Assembly: GCF_013403865.1 (NCBI RefSeq)
Contig: NZ_JABFDK010000003.1
Span: 186,001 to 250,000, forward strand
Source of the DNA: Winogradskyella costae
GTDB taxonomy: Bacteria > Bacteroidota > Bacteroidia > Flavobacteriales > Flavobacteriaceae
Length of the DNA stretch: 64,000 bases
Direction: 5' to 3'
Shown: positions 35,320 through 43,722 of the stretch, one piece after another
How the letters are laid out: each line of letters begins with the position of its first letter
How positions within the stretch are numbered: position 1 is the first letter of the stretch
Made by a program: the position numbers and the translations under genes
The notes under the pieces: model-generated
The model's input: the letters and a program-made list of their open reading frames with translations, nothing else
What the model was told of the DNA's origin: nothing
The model's database searches: none

Positions 35320-36648
35320 ATGTCGTCAATTAAACCAATTACTCCAAGTTTTAAAGCCTTACTTCCATTTTTTGTATTCATCATTACGTTTTTAAGTGTT
35401 GGAATTATTCAAAATGATTTTTACGCCTTACCTGCTCCTATTGCGGTTATTGCAGGAATTTTAGTGGCGTTTCTCATGTTTAAGCAGTCTATCAATTCTA
35501 AAATTAGCACACTTTTAGAAGGTTGTGGAGATCCTAAAATACTCACCATGTGTTTAATTTATTTACTAGCAGGTGCATTTGCGGCCGTCACAAAAGCTAC
35601 GGGAAGTGTAGATACCATTGTTCATTTAGGATTAGACCTCATTAATAGCCAATACATCTATTTCGGAGTTTTTATAATCGCTGCTTTTTTATCCGTTTCA
35701 ACAGGAACTTCCGTTGGTGCTATTGTAGCTTTGGCTCCTATAGTGATTGGATTTGCGGACACTGGTGATTTCTCTTTGGGGATTTTATGTGGAGCCTTAT
35801 TAGGTGGATCCATGTTTGGAGATAATTTATCGGTAATATCGGATACTACCATTGCAGCTACCCAATCTTTAGACTGTAAAATGAGCGATAAATTTAAAGC
35901 CAACATTAAGATTGCCTTACCTGCAGCGCTTGTAACTATTGGAATTCTTATTTATCAAGGCTTAAGTCTGCAAACGGATGGTACAGAAACCGTCGCATAT
36001 TCCTATTCTGTATTAAAGATTGCTCCCTATGTTATTGTGATTGTTTTATCTATAATAGGTATTAACGTTTTTACAACTTTGATGTTGGGTGTTATTTCAG
36101 CGGGAATTCTAGGAGTGTTTTATGGGGATTTTTCAATCATTGAATTTACTAGAATCAGCTATACAGGTTTTACCAACATGACAGAGATTTTCCTGCTATC
36201 TCTATTAACTGGTGGTTTAGCAGCTTTGGTAGCTTACAATGGAGGTATTGAATTTATTTTAGTCAAAATTAAAACCCTGATTAGAAATCAGAAAACAGCG
36301 CAATTCGGCATTGCCGCCTTAGTTTCCACTATTAATACGGCCATTGCAAACAATACGGTTTCGATTATTATTTCAGGTTCTATAGCTAAATCTATTAATG
36401 ATGAATATGGCTTAGATAACAAACAAACGGCGTCAATCTTAGATGTGTTTGCCTGTATTACACAAGGACTTTTGCCATATGGCGCGCAAGTATTAATGAT
36501 TTTAAGTTTCGCGAATGGTAATATTACGTATTTGGATTTGGTATCTAATACTTGGTATTTAGTGTTACTACTTGTTTCTACTACTCTATTCATTACTTTT
36601 AGAAACCATCCTAGAAGTCATGCCAACCCGAAAAACGCATTAGTTTAA
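35320..36648 (+). CDS. NhaC-family transporter, probable methionine transporter (MetT-like)
   Basis: The start is the ATG at 35320 (MSSIKPITPS); an upstream GTG at 35218 lies inside the riboswitch and is rejected. The product of about 442 residues has around eleven transmembrane helices and the NhaC motifs STGTSVGAIVALAPIVIGFA, LGGSMFGDNLSVISDTTIAA and NTAIANNTVSIIISGSIAKS. NhaC proteins exchange Na+ and H+. However, family members under SAM-riboswitch or MetJ control have been predicted to be methionine transporters, named MetT. The riboswitch here supports that reading over a simple antiporter. Confidence 0.8.
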   Translation: MSSIKPITPSFKALLPFFVFIITFLSVGIIQNDFYALPAPIAVIAGILVAFLMFKQSINSKISTLLEGCGDPKILTMCLIYLLAGAFAAVTKATGSVDTIVHLGLDLINSQYIYFGVFIIAAFLSVSTGTSVGAIVALAPIVIGFADTGDFSLGILCGALLGGSMFGDNLSVISDTTIAATQSLDCKMSDKFKANIKIALPAALVTIGILIYQGLSLQTDGTETVAYSYSVLKIAPYVIVIVLSIIGINVFTTLMLGVISAGILGVFYGDFSIIEFTRISYTGFTNMTEIFLLSLLTGGLAALVAYNGGIEFILVKIKTLIRNQKTAQFGIAALVSTINTAIANNTVSIIISGSIAKSINDEYGLDNKQTASILDVFACITQGLLPYGAQVLMILSFANGNITYLDLVSNTWYLVLLLVSTTLFITFRNHPRSHANPKNALV

Positions 36649-36711
36649 GCAAACGATATTCATTTTAGAATGCTCATTTAAAGTCTAAACTTAAACCTTT
36701 GTTAAAAAAAG

Positions 36712-36740
36712 AATGAACGTTCATTTTTTCTGTATATTTG
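36712..36740 (+). promoter_or_regulatory. Operator palindrome and -7 box of the TetR-led stress operon
   Basis: AATGAACGTTCATT (36712-36725) is a perfect 14-bp palindrome, typical of TetR operators. TATATTTG (36733-36740) matches the -7 consensus 7 bp downstream, 18 bp before the ATG. The site is placed for autorepression. Confidence 0.78.
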
Positions 36741-36758
36741 CATCAGAATTAAAACACA

Positions 36759-37343
36759 ATGGCAAAACTTCAAAAAAGTATAGATAAACGTAATGCACTC
36801 GTTAAGGCAACCATAGAGCTGGTTAACAACAACGGGTTCCATGCGACTCCTATGAGTAAGATTGCTAAAATGGCTAATGTGTCACCAGCCACGATTTACT
36901 TATACTTCGAAAATAAACAAGATTTAGTAAATCAAACGTATATAGATGTTAAGGCCGAATACACCAATTATGCATTTGCCGATTTTGATCCTAACATGCC
37001 AATTGAAGAAGGCTTTGAAATGATATGGAAACGCATTGCCGACTTTAAACTCAACGAATGCGAGCATGCTATGTTTTTAGCACAGTGTGATAATACTCCA
37101 ATGATAGATGAGGAAAGCAGACAAGAAGGCATTAAGCATTTACAACCCCTACTCGATCTTTGGGAACGTGGTAAAAAAGAAGGCGTTATAAAACCGCTCT
37201 CGGATTACATATTATATGCTTACGCTATCAACCCTTTATCTTTTTTAATGATGACTCAAAAACGAGGTTCATTTACTTTAGATAAAGCACATCTAGAAGA
37301 GGCTTATCAATCGGCTTGGAGCAGTATAAAAATGTGTAAATAA
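36759..37343 (+). CDS. TetR/AcrR-family repressor of the stress operon
   Basis: The 194-residue protein has an N-terminal HTH (FHATPMSKIAKMANVSPATI and then YLYFENKQDLVNQ) and a helical ligand-binding domain with two Cys (Cys at about residues 102 and 110), which might sense electrophiles. It is the first gene of the run up to 41752; the next gene follows by 1 bp. It probably represses its own operon through the palindrome just upstream. The inducer is probably a reactive carbonyl or quinone, inferred from the genes it leads. Confidence 0.9.
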   Translation: MAKLQKSIDKRNALVKATIELVNNNGFHATPMSKIAKMANVSPATIYLYFENKQDLVNQTYIDVKAEYTNYAFADFDPNMPIEEGFEMIWKRIADFKLNECEHAMFLAQCDNTPMIDEESRQEGIKHLQPLLDLWERGKKEGVIKPLSDYILYAYAINPLSFLMMTQKRGSFTLDKAHLEEAYQSAWSSIKMCK

Positions 37344-37344
37344 G

Positions 37345-38010
37345 ATGAAAAAAACCGCAATCATATTAGGAGCTTCAGGATTAACAGGATCTCATGTTCT
37401 TCAAAAATTAATTGAAGACGACCGTTACGATACTATTAAATTGTTTTCACGCTCTAAAATTGAAGGTTTACCAAATAAAGTCAAACAATTTATTGGAGAT
37501 CTCTTAGAGTTCAACCAATTTAAAAATGACTTTACCGCAGACGAGGTGTTTTGTTGTATTGGTACAACGGCGAAAAAGACACCAGATAAAACACTTTATA
37601 AGAAAATAGATTTCGGAATTCCGGTTGCAGCAGCAAAGCTTTCAAAAGAAAATAACATTTCTACATTTTTAGTCGTCTCAGCAATGGGAGCTAATAAAAA
37701 TAGTAATGTGTTTTACAATAAGACAAAAGGAGAAATGGAACACAACGTCTTAAAGCAGCAACTTAAAAAGACATTTATTTTAAGACCGTCTTTAATTGGT
37801 GGTGATAGACAAGAATCTAGACTATTAGAAAAAATAGGATTGGTGATTTTCAAGGTAATTCAACCGTTATTCATCGGTAAATTAAAGAAATATAAAATAG
37901 TGAATGCCGAAACCATTGCGCAAGCTATGATACACTTAGCAAATACAAAACATTATGCTGATGTGATTATAACGTCAGATGACATTAATAAATTAGGAAA
38001 CAACGCTTAA
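37345..38010 (+). CDS. NAD(P)H-binding protein (HTATIP2/atypical SDR-like)
   Basis: The 221-residue protein has an N-terminal Rossmann motif AIILGASGLTGSHVLQKL, then DEVFCCIGTTAKKTPDKTLY and STFLVVSAMGANKNSNVFYN, followed by the KxxxE-type region YNKTKGEMEHNV and FILRPSLIGGDRQESR. It matches the oxidoreductase HTATIP2-like group of atypical short-chain dehydrogenases. It probably binds NADPH. The substrate is unknown. It is 1 bp from the TetR gene and 17 bp from the interrupted nitroreductase. Confidence 0.88.
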   Translation: MKKTAIILGASGLTGSHVLQKLIEDDRYDTIKLFSRSKIEGLPNKVKQFIGDLLEFNQFKNDFTADEVFCCIGTTAKKTPDKTLYKKIDFGIPVAAAKLSKENNISTFLVVSAMGANKNSNVFYNKTKGEMEHNVLKQQLKKTFILRPSLIGGDRQESRLLEKIGLVIFKVIQPLFIGKLKKYKIVNAETIAQAMIHLANTKHYADVIITSDDINKLGNNA

Positions 38011-38027
38011 AAAAAGAAATTACAAAT

Positions 38028-38660
38028 ATGGAATTATTAGATAAATTAAATTGGAGATATGCCGCTAAAGCAATGAATGGAAACGTGGTACCAGAAGAAA
38101 AAATACAACGCATTTTAGAAGCAGCACGTTTAGCACCAACATCAAGTGGTTTACAACCTTTTGAGATTATGGTGATTACAAATCAAGATATAAAAAAAAA
38201 GATAAAACCTGTAGCATGGAACCAGTCGGTAATTACAGACTGCTCTCACCTACTCGTTTTTGCAGCTTGGGATACGTAAACGGCAGATAGAATTAATTAT
38301 ATGTTCGATTTAACTAATGAGATTCGTGGTTTTAAAAACGAAGGTTGGGAAAACTATCGCCAAATGCTACTAAGTTCATATCCTCAAAAAGATGCGGAAG
38401 AAAACTTTAACCATGCCGCTAAGCAAGCGTATATCGCATTTTCACAAGCGATAACTGCTGCGGCTTTTGAAGGCGTAGATACCACTCCACTTGAAGGATT
38501 TGATCCTGATGCAGTTGATGAAATTTTAGGACTAAGAGAAAAAGGATTACGTAGCGCGGTATTATTACCTGTTGGCTACAGAAAAGAAAATGAAGATTGG
38601 TTAGTAGATCTTGTTAAGGTGAGAAAACCTATGGAAGATTTAGTAACTGTAATTAACTAA
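38028..38660 (+). pseudogene. Nitroreductase gene interrupted by an in-frame TAA
   Basis: The reading frame codes for a full nitroreductase of about 210 residues: LNWRYAAKAMNGNVVPEEKI at the start, ARLAPTSSGLQPFEIMV at the flavin site, and AITAAAFEGVDTTPLEGFDP in the C-terminal half. Codon 84 (38277-38279, after FAAWDT) is TAA; the same frame resumes TADRINYMFDLTNEIRGF without a shift. In relatives this position is typically a Tyr codon (TAT or TAC), as I recall, so one base change explains it. An ATG at 38301 could restart translation of the C-terminal part, but that fragment lacks much of the flavin site. A sequencing error is possible. Confidence 0.85.
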
Positions 38661-38674
38661 AAAAACAAAGAATC

Positions 38675-39673
38675 ATGACAAAGACAATTTTATTAAAAAA
38701 TAGACCTGAAGGAAAACCTTCAATGTCAGATTTCGAATTTAAAACAGAGGAATCTGAAAACACAGTAAACCAAGGAGAATTACTATTAGAAACCAAATAT
38801 GTTTCTGTAGATCCTTATTTACGAGGACGAATGAGTGATGCCAAATCATACGTGCCACCATTTCAACTTGATAAACCGATTCAATCTGGCGTTATCGCCA
38901 AAGTATTAGAATCTAAAAATGAAAAATTTGCAGAAGGTGACTATGTTTCTGGTATGCTTAATTGGCAAACAAAACAAGTCTCTAAAGCTGAAGGCTTAAC
39001 TAAAGTTGATCCGTCTAAAGCACCATTATCTGCTTATTTAGGGATTTTAGGCATGACAGGTTTAACAGCGTACACAGGATTAACCGAAATTGGAAAACCG
39101 AAAGCAGGAGAAACATTAGTAGTTTCTGGTGCAGCTGGTGCCGTTGGATCTGTTGTAGGACAAATTGGAAAAATTCTCGGCCTGAAAGTGATTGGTATCG
39201 CTGGAACGGATGAAAAAATAGAACTTCTAAAAAGCAAGTTTGGTTTTGATGCTGGTATCAATTATAAAACCACAAAAGACATGAAAGCTGCCATTGCAGA
39301 AGCAGCACCAAATGGTGTAGATATTTATTTTGATAATGTTGGAGGTCCAATTTCAGATGCGGTTTTAGTGAATATTAATAGACTCGCACGAATCATTGTT
39401 TGTGGAGCCATTTCGGTTTATAACAATACAGAGGCACCAAAAAGCTTGAGCGTTCAACCGTTTTTAGTAAAAAACAGTGCGTTAATGCAAGGGTTTATTG
39501 TCTCTAATTATACGGACAAATTCCCAGAAGCTATGAAGCAATTATCACAATGGTTAGCAGAAGACAAACTAACCTATTCAGAAACCATAGTTAAAGGTTT
39601 TGATAACATTCCGAGTGCGTTTATCGATTTATTTGAAGGTAAAAACAAAGGGAAAATGGTAGTTGAATTATAA
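38675..39673 (+). CDS. NADP-dependent medium-chain reductase (CurA/leukotriene B4 type)
   Basis: The 332-residue protein is a zinc-independent MDR-family reductase: KYVSVDPYLRGRMSDAKSYV near residue 45, the coenzyme motif SGAAGAVGSVVGQIGKILGL, YFDNVGGPISDAVL, and RIIVCGAIS. CurA-like enzymes reduce alpha,beta-unsaturated aldehydes and ketones with NADPH. That fits an operon handling reactive electrophiles. It lies 14 bp after the interrupted nitroreductase. Confidence 0.93.
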   Translation: MTKTILLKNRPEGKPSMSDFEFKTEESENTVNQGELLLETKYVSVDPYLRGRMSDAKSYVPPFQLDKPIQSGVIAKVLESKNEKFAEGDYVSGMLNWQTKQVSKAEGLTKVDPSKAPLSAYLGILGMTGLTAYTGLTEIGKPKAGETLVVSGAAGAVGSVVGQIGKILGLKVIGIAGTDEKIELLKSKFGFDAGINYKTTKDMKAAIAEAAPNGVDIYFDNVGGPISDAVLVNINRLARIIVCGAISVYNNTEAPKSLSVQPFLVKNSALMQGFIVSNYTDKFPEAMKQLSQWLAEDKLTYSETIVKGFDNIPSAFIDLFEGKNKGKMVVEL

Positions 39674-39694
39674 ATAAGATAAAAAGAAAAGAAG

Positions 39695-40855
39695 ATGAAT
39701 AATTTTGATTTTAAAAACCCTACCAAAATAATTTTTGGAAAGGACACAATAGAAAAACTAGAAAACGAAATACCTAAAGACTCCAAAGTATTATTGCTAT
39801 ATGGTGGAGGAAGTATCAAGAAAAACGGCATTTACGATCAGGTTAAAACAGCCTTATCTAAAGTAGATGTTGTTGAGTTTGGTGGTATTCCTGCAAATCC
39901 GGAATACGCTAAGTTAATGGAAGCATTAAAGGTGATAAAAGATGAAAACATTACATACTTATTAGCCGTTGGTGGTGGATCTGTAATTGATGGGACTAAG
40001 TTTTTATCAGCAGCTGCGGTTTATGATGGTGAGACTCCTTGGGATATTTTAACCCAAAATATTAGAACTGAAAAAGGAATGCCTTTCGGAACCGTTTTAA
40101 CGCTTCCTGCTACAGGATCTGAAATGAATTCTGGTGCTGTAGTTACAAGAGCTGAAACCCAAGAGAAATTAGCAATGGGTGGACCTGGTTTATTCCCTGA
40201 GTTCTCTATATTAGATCCTCAAGTGATTACGTCTATTCCAGAACGTCAATTAGCAAACGGCTTAACAGATGCTTTTACTCATGTTTTAGAACAATACATG
40301 ACGTATCCTGTTGGTGCCTTATTACAAGACCGTTTCGCAGAGAGCATTTTACAAACTTTAATTGAGGTGGCTCCTAAAGTGATGAAAGATCCAACAGATT
40401 ATAAAGCTGCTTCTAACTTTATGTGGAGTTGTACTATGGCTTTAAATGGATTAATCCAAAAAGGGGTACCTTCAGACTGGGCTGTTCATGCGATGGGACA
40501 TGAGTTAACGGCGTTGTTTGGTATTGACCACGCACGTACTTTAGCCGTAATTGCACCAAGCCATTACAAGTTTAATTTTGAATCGAAGAAAGAAAAATTA
40601 GCACAATACGCCGAGCGTGTTTGGAATGTTACTGAAGGTAGCACAGACGATAAAGCTTATGCTGCGATTGAAAAAACAACAGCTTTCTTTCACCAATTAG
40701 GTATCGATACTAAGTTATCAGATTACACTAAAGATTATGAAGGTACGGCTGAAAAAATAGCAAAACGTTTTACTGATCGTGGATGGTTGGGATTAGGTGA
40801 ACACCAATCGCTTTCACCAGATAAAGTAGAGAAAATCGTAAAAATGGCATATTAA
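39695..40855 (+). CDS. Iron-containing alcohol dehydrogenase (YqhD-like aldehyde reductase)
   Basis: The 386-residue protein has the YqhD/BDH start FDFKNPTKIIFGKDTIEKLE, the NADPH-binding LLLYGGGSIKKNGIYD and LLAVGGGSVIDGTKFL, and the metal site residues in the QLANGLTDAFTHVLEQYMTY and HAMGHELTALFGIDHARTL regions. YqhD enzymes reduce short-chain and lipid-derived aldehydes, including methylglyoxal and acrolein, with NADPH. Its place between the MDR reductase and the DJ-1-like gene supports aldehyde detoxification. Confidence 0.94.
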   Translation: MNNFDFKNPTKIIFGKDTIEKLENEIPKDSKVLLLYGGGSIKKNGIYDQVKTALSKVDVVEFGGIPANPEYAKLMEALKVIKDENITYLLAVGGGSVIDGTKFLSAAAVYDGETPWDILTQNIRTEKGMPFGTVLTLPATGSEMNSGAVVTRAETQEKLAMGGPGLFPEFSILDPQVITSIPERQLANGLTDAFTHVLEQYMTYPVGALLQDRFAESILQTLIEVAPKVMKDPTDYKAASNFMWSCTMALNGLIQKGVPSDWAVHAMGHELTALFGIDHARTLAVIAPSHYKFNFESKKEKLAQYAERVWNVTEGSTDDKAYAAIEKTTAFFHQLGIDTKLSDYTKDYEGTAEKIAKRFTDRGWLGLGEHQSLSPDKVEKIVKMAY

Positions 40856-40865
40856 TTTTAAACGA

Positions 40866-40940
40866 AATGTCCGTTTGAGTATCTCGACGTTGACGTCGGA
40901 ATGTATCAAGATCAATTTGTTCAACACTCAAACTGACATT
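40866..40940. repeat. Long imperfect inverted repeat inside the operon
   Basis: AATGTCCGTTTGAGT (40866-40880) pairs with ACTCAAACTGACATT (40926-40940) with one mismatch in 15. Between them sits a second hairpin, CGACGT-TG-ACGTCG (40885-40898). It could fold in the mRNA between two operon genes and affect processing or partial termination. Confidence 0.75.
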
Positions 40941-40954
40941 AGATTTTATAAAAA

Positions 40955-41752
40955 ATGAAAACACTACAAACTATAGTAGTTATTCTAACTTTAATTACAG
41001 CCTCAAGTTGTAAAGAGAATACAGCTTCTGAAACCGTTTCAGAAGGACAAAAAGAATTAAAAACAGAAAAGAACATGAAGGTATTATTCGTATTAACATC
41101 TCACGATAAACTAGGAGATACAGGAAAGAAAACAGGATTTTGGGTTGAGGAATTCGCAAGTCCATATTACACCTTATTAGATAAAGGTGCAACCATTACA
41201 ATCGCGACACCAAAAGGTGGAGCTGCACCAGTAGATCCAAGTAGTGATTCGCCAGATGCGGCAACTGAAGCTACTGACCGTTATAACAAGGATGCTGATG
41301 CAAAAGATAAAATTGCAAACACTAAAGTACTAGCAGATATGAATGCTGATGATTTTGATGCTGTATTTTACCCAGGTGGTCATGGTCCTTTGTGGGATTT
41401 AACTAATGATGCAAATTCAGTAGCATTAATTGAAAAGTTTGACCGTCAAGACAAGCCAATAGCATTCGTTTGTCATGCACCAGCAGTATTGAAGGATGTA
41501 AAAAATGAAGACGGAACAGCATTAGTAAAAGGTAAAAAAGTCACTGGATTTTCAAACTTAGAAGAAGCGGCAGTTGGTTTAACCGAAGTTGTACCATTAC
41601 TACTTGAAGATATGTTGATTGAGAATGGAGCGTTCTATTCAAACGGAGATAAATGGGCACCTTATGCTGTACAAGACGGTAACCTTATCACAGGTCAAAA
41701 TCCAGCATCGTCAGAGTTAGTTGCTGAAAAGTTATTAGAAACATTGAAATAA
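40955..41752 (+). CDS. DJ-1/PfpI-family protein with lipoprotein signal (Hsp31/glyoxalase III-like)
   Basis: The 265-residue protein starts with a lipoprotein signal ending ITASSC (Cys20). A linker follows, then a DJ-1/PfpI domain from MKVLFVLTSHDKL (about 41) to the end. The nucleophile Cys is in IAFVCHAPAVL; GFWVEEFASPYY carries the conserved Glu and YPGGHGPLWDL the neighbouring His. Hsp31-like proteins of this type act as glyoxalase III or protein deglycase. A lipid anchor would place it in the envelope, which is unusual. Met41 is an alternative start that would give a cytosolic enzyme. It is the last gene of the stress operon. Confidence 0.88.
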   Translation: MKTLQTIVVILTLITASSCKENTASETVSEGQKELKTEKNMKVLFVLTSHDKLGDTGKKTGFWVEEFASPYYTLLDKGATITIATPKGGAAPVDPSSDSPDAATEATDRYNKDADAKDKIANTKVLADMNADDFDAVFYPGGHGPLWDLTNDANSVALIEKFDRQDKPIAFVCHAPAVLKDVKNEDGTALVKGKKVTGFSNLEEAAVGLTEVVPLLLEDMLIENGAFYSNGDKWAPYAVQDGNLITGQNPASSELVAEKLLETLK

Positions 41753-41775
41753 TTACCCCTAGTTAATTAGTAGCG

Positions 41776-41810
41776 AAAAGCCTGTATAACGTAATGTTTG
41801 CAGGCTTTTT
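41776..41810 (+). terminator. Terminator of the TetR-led stress operon
   Basis: AAAAGCCTG and CAGGCTTTT form a 9-bp stem with a 16-nt loop, followed by a T run. It closes the operon that starts at 36759. Confidence 0.88.
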
Positions 41811-41921
41811 TATTTGTTTGCATAAGTCTGTTTGTCCGTTTGATTAAGATTTAGAGTCTTAAGGATCTAAGAAGCCATCTATTTCTATTCGATATTAATG
41901 ACTTACACCACCAAACATTTG

Positions 41922-41929
41922 TATTTTTG
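41922..41929 (+). promoter_or_regulatory. -7 box of the ThiE-like gene
   Basis: TATTTTTG matches TAnnTTTG and lies 42 bp before the ATG of the ThiE-like gene. No clear -33 TTG is seen at the usual spacing. Confidence 0.5.
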
Positions 41930-41971
41930 CGCCGCATTTAAAGAGAAGGCTTAATATTAAGACACCACGAC

Positions 41972-42613
41972 ATGATTATATCTAAACTACATTACATATC
42001 TCAGGGAAATACTCCTGAAGCGCATTTAGAAAACATTCAAAAGGCATGTACATCTGGTGCGGAGTTAGTACAATTGCATCTTACAGATGTCTCGGATGCT
42101 AAATATTTAGAGATCGCCAAAGCTGCTCGAGAAATCACCTTTCATTTTCAAACACGATTAATCATTAATTCTAATTATAAAATAGCTAAAGAAGTTAAGG
42201 CAGAAGGTGTGCATTTAGAAAAATCAGACATCTGCCCTACTGCAGTTAGACCAGCTTTATACACTTGGCAAATTATTGGTGGTACAGCAAACAATTTAGA
42301 AGATTGTGAGGTATTACTTGCTAAAGATATCGATTATATTAAGTTAGGACCTTTGAGGTCATCAACTAAAAATAGTTCAACTAAAGCTTTAAGTTTAGAC
42401 GGTTATGCCTCTATTAGTAATGCTTTAATAACAGAAAAACCAATTATTGGTTTTGGTGACATCACCACAGATGATGTCACAGATATATTAGAAACAGGGC
42501 TTTCTGGAATTGCCGTATCTGATGCAATCACAGAAAATTTTGACAGCATAAAAACATTCAATCAGTTGTTGAAAGCATCTGCAACGGGTGAAATTAGACA
42601 TACGTTTGAGTAG
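41972..42613 (+). CDS. Thiamine phosphate synthase family protein (ThiE/TenI-like)
   Basis: The 213-residue TIM-barrel protein shows RLIINSNYKIAKEVKAEGVH (phosphate/substrate strand), IIGGTANN where ThiE has the GLSTHT-type motif, YIKLGPLRSSTKNSSTKALS and IIGFGDITTDDVTDILETGL (phosphate grip). ThiE joins hydroxymethylpyrimidine diphosphate and thiazole phosphate to make thiamine phosphate. Motif changes and the lack of other thi genes nearby leave TenI-like or related activity possible. I see no TPP riboswitch upstream. Confidence 0.75.
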   Translation: MIISKLHYISQGNTPEAHLENIQKACTSGAELVQLHLTDVSDAKYLEIAKAAREITFHFQTRLIINSNYKIAKEVKAEGVHLEKSDICPTAVRPALYTWQIIGGTANNLEDCEVLLAKDIDYIKLGPLRSSTKNSSTKALSLDGYASISNALITEKPIIGFGDITTDDVTDILETGLSGIAVSDAITENFDSIKTFNQLLKASATGEIRHTFE

Positions 42614-42663
42614 ATAAATCTTAATCCTTCACAACAATTCATTACTAAAATTTATAGTCCAAT

Positions 42664-43566
42664 ATGTGGATGTATTTAGGCTTATTGGCCGCACTCTTTT
42701 TAGGATTACACAACTTATGTAAAAAACATGCCGTACAAGGAAACGAAGTATTTCCTGTGCTTTTAGGAACGGTTTCTAGTGGTTTTTTATTTATTGCTAG
42801 TTTTTACTGTTGGTCGTTGTATCAGCCCGAATATGCGCTCGCTAATGGCTACAATTTTCAATATATCCCTTGGCAAACTCATGGTTTTATTTTTATAAAA
42901 TCAGCAATTATGGCGAGTTCATGGATATTAGCCTACCAAGCCTTAAAGCATTTGCCGATTACGATTGTGACTCCCATTCGTTCTGCAGGACCATTTTTTA
43001 CCTTTATTGGTGCCATTTTAATTTACCAAGAAAAACCAAATACCTTACAATGGATTGGCTTTTTCCTCATCATTTTTTCAGTAATGCTTTATTCTAAAAT
43101 AGGAAAAAAAGAAGGCATTAACTTCAAACGCAATAAATGGATTTTCGCTATAATTGGAGCTACATTTTTAGGTGCTTCCAGTGGTTTATATGATAAATTC
43201 TTAATTCAAAACTTAAGTCTCAACCCACAAACCTTACAATTCTGGTTTTGCCTATACACCATATTAATTTTACTAGTCATCTTAACCATCACGTGGTTTC
43301 CGTATGCAGAAAAACGACAAGCCTTTAAATTTCGTTGGTCCATTGTTGCTGTGGGAGTCTTATTACAAGCCGCAGACTATTTCTATTTTAAAGCCTTACA
43401 AGATCCGGATGCTTTAATTATGCTTTTATCGGCTATAAAACGCAGTCAAATCTTAATAGCCGTTGTCGTTGGTGGTTTGGTATTTAAAGAACAAAACAAA
43501 CGTAAAAAATTAGTGCCTTTAGCAGGCATTATGATTGGGGTTTTTCTCATTTTATATTCAAATTAG
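42664..43566 (+). CDS. EamA/DMT-family transporter
   Basis: The 300-residue protein has ten predicted transmembrane helices in two EamA halves. The first ends around IYQEKPNTLQWIGFFLIIFS and the second around VVGGLVFKEQNKRKKLVPLA. The repeated IYQEK/VFKEQ motif at the end of helix 4 of each half is typical. Members export amino acids, metabolites or drugs; the substrate is unknown. It starts 50 bp after the ThiE-like gene and could be co-transcribed with it. Confidence 0.9.
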   Translation: MWMYLGLLAALFLGLHNLCKKHAVQGNEVFPVLLGTVSSGFLFIASFYCWSLYQPEYALANGYNFQYIPWQTHGFIFIKSAIMASSWILAYQALKHLPITIVTPIRSAGPFFTFIGAILIYQEKPNTLQWIGFFLIIFSVMLYSKIGKKEGINFKRNKWIFAIIGATFLGASSGLYDKFLIQNLSLNPQTLQFWFCLYTILILLVILTITWFPYAEKRQAFKFRWSIVAVGVLLQAADYFYFKALQDPDALIMLLSAIKRSQILIAVVVGGLVFKEQNKRKKLVPLAGIMIGVFLILYSN

Positions 43567-43722
43567 ATAAAAACCAATTCAATATTATTGTAGCGGTTTC
43601 AGTTTTTTAGCCATGAACAATTAGATGAGCTACACATTAATATAAGTTTCAGAACGACAACCTATTTAGAAATACCAATTTAAAACTTAACTTGCTCTAA
43701 TTTTTCAAAAGTAGTAAAGCAC

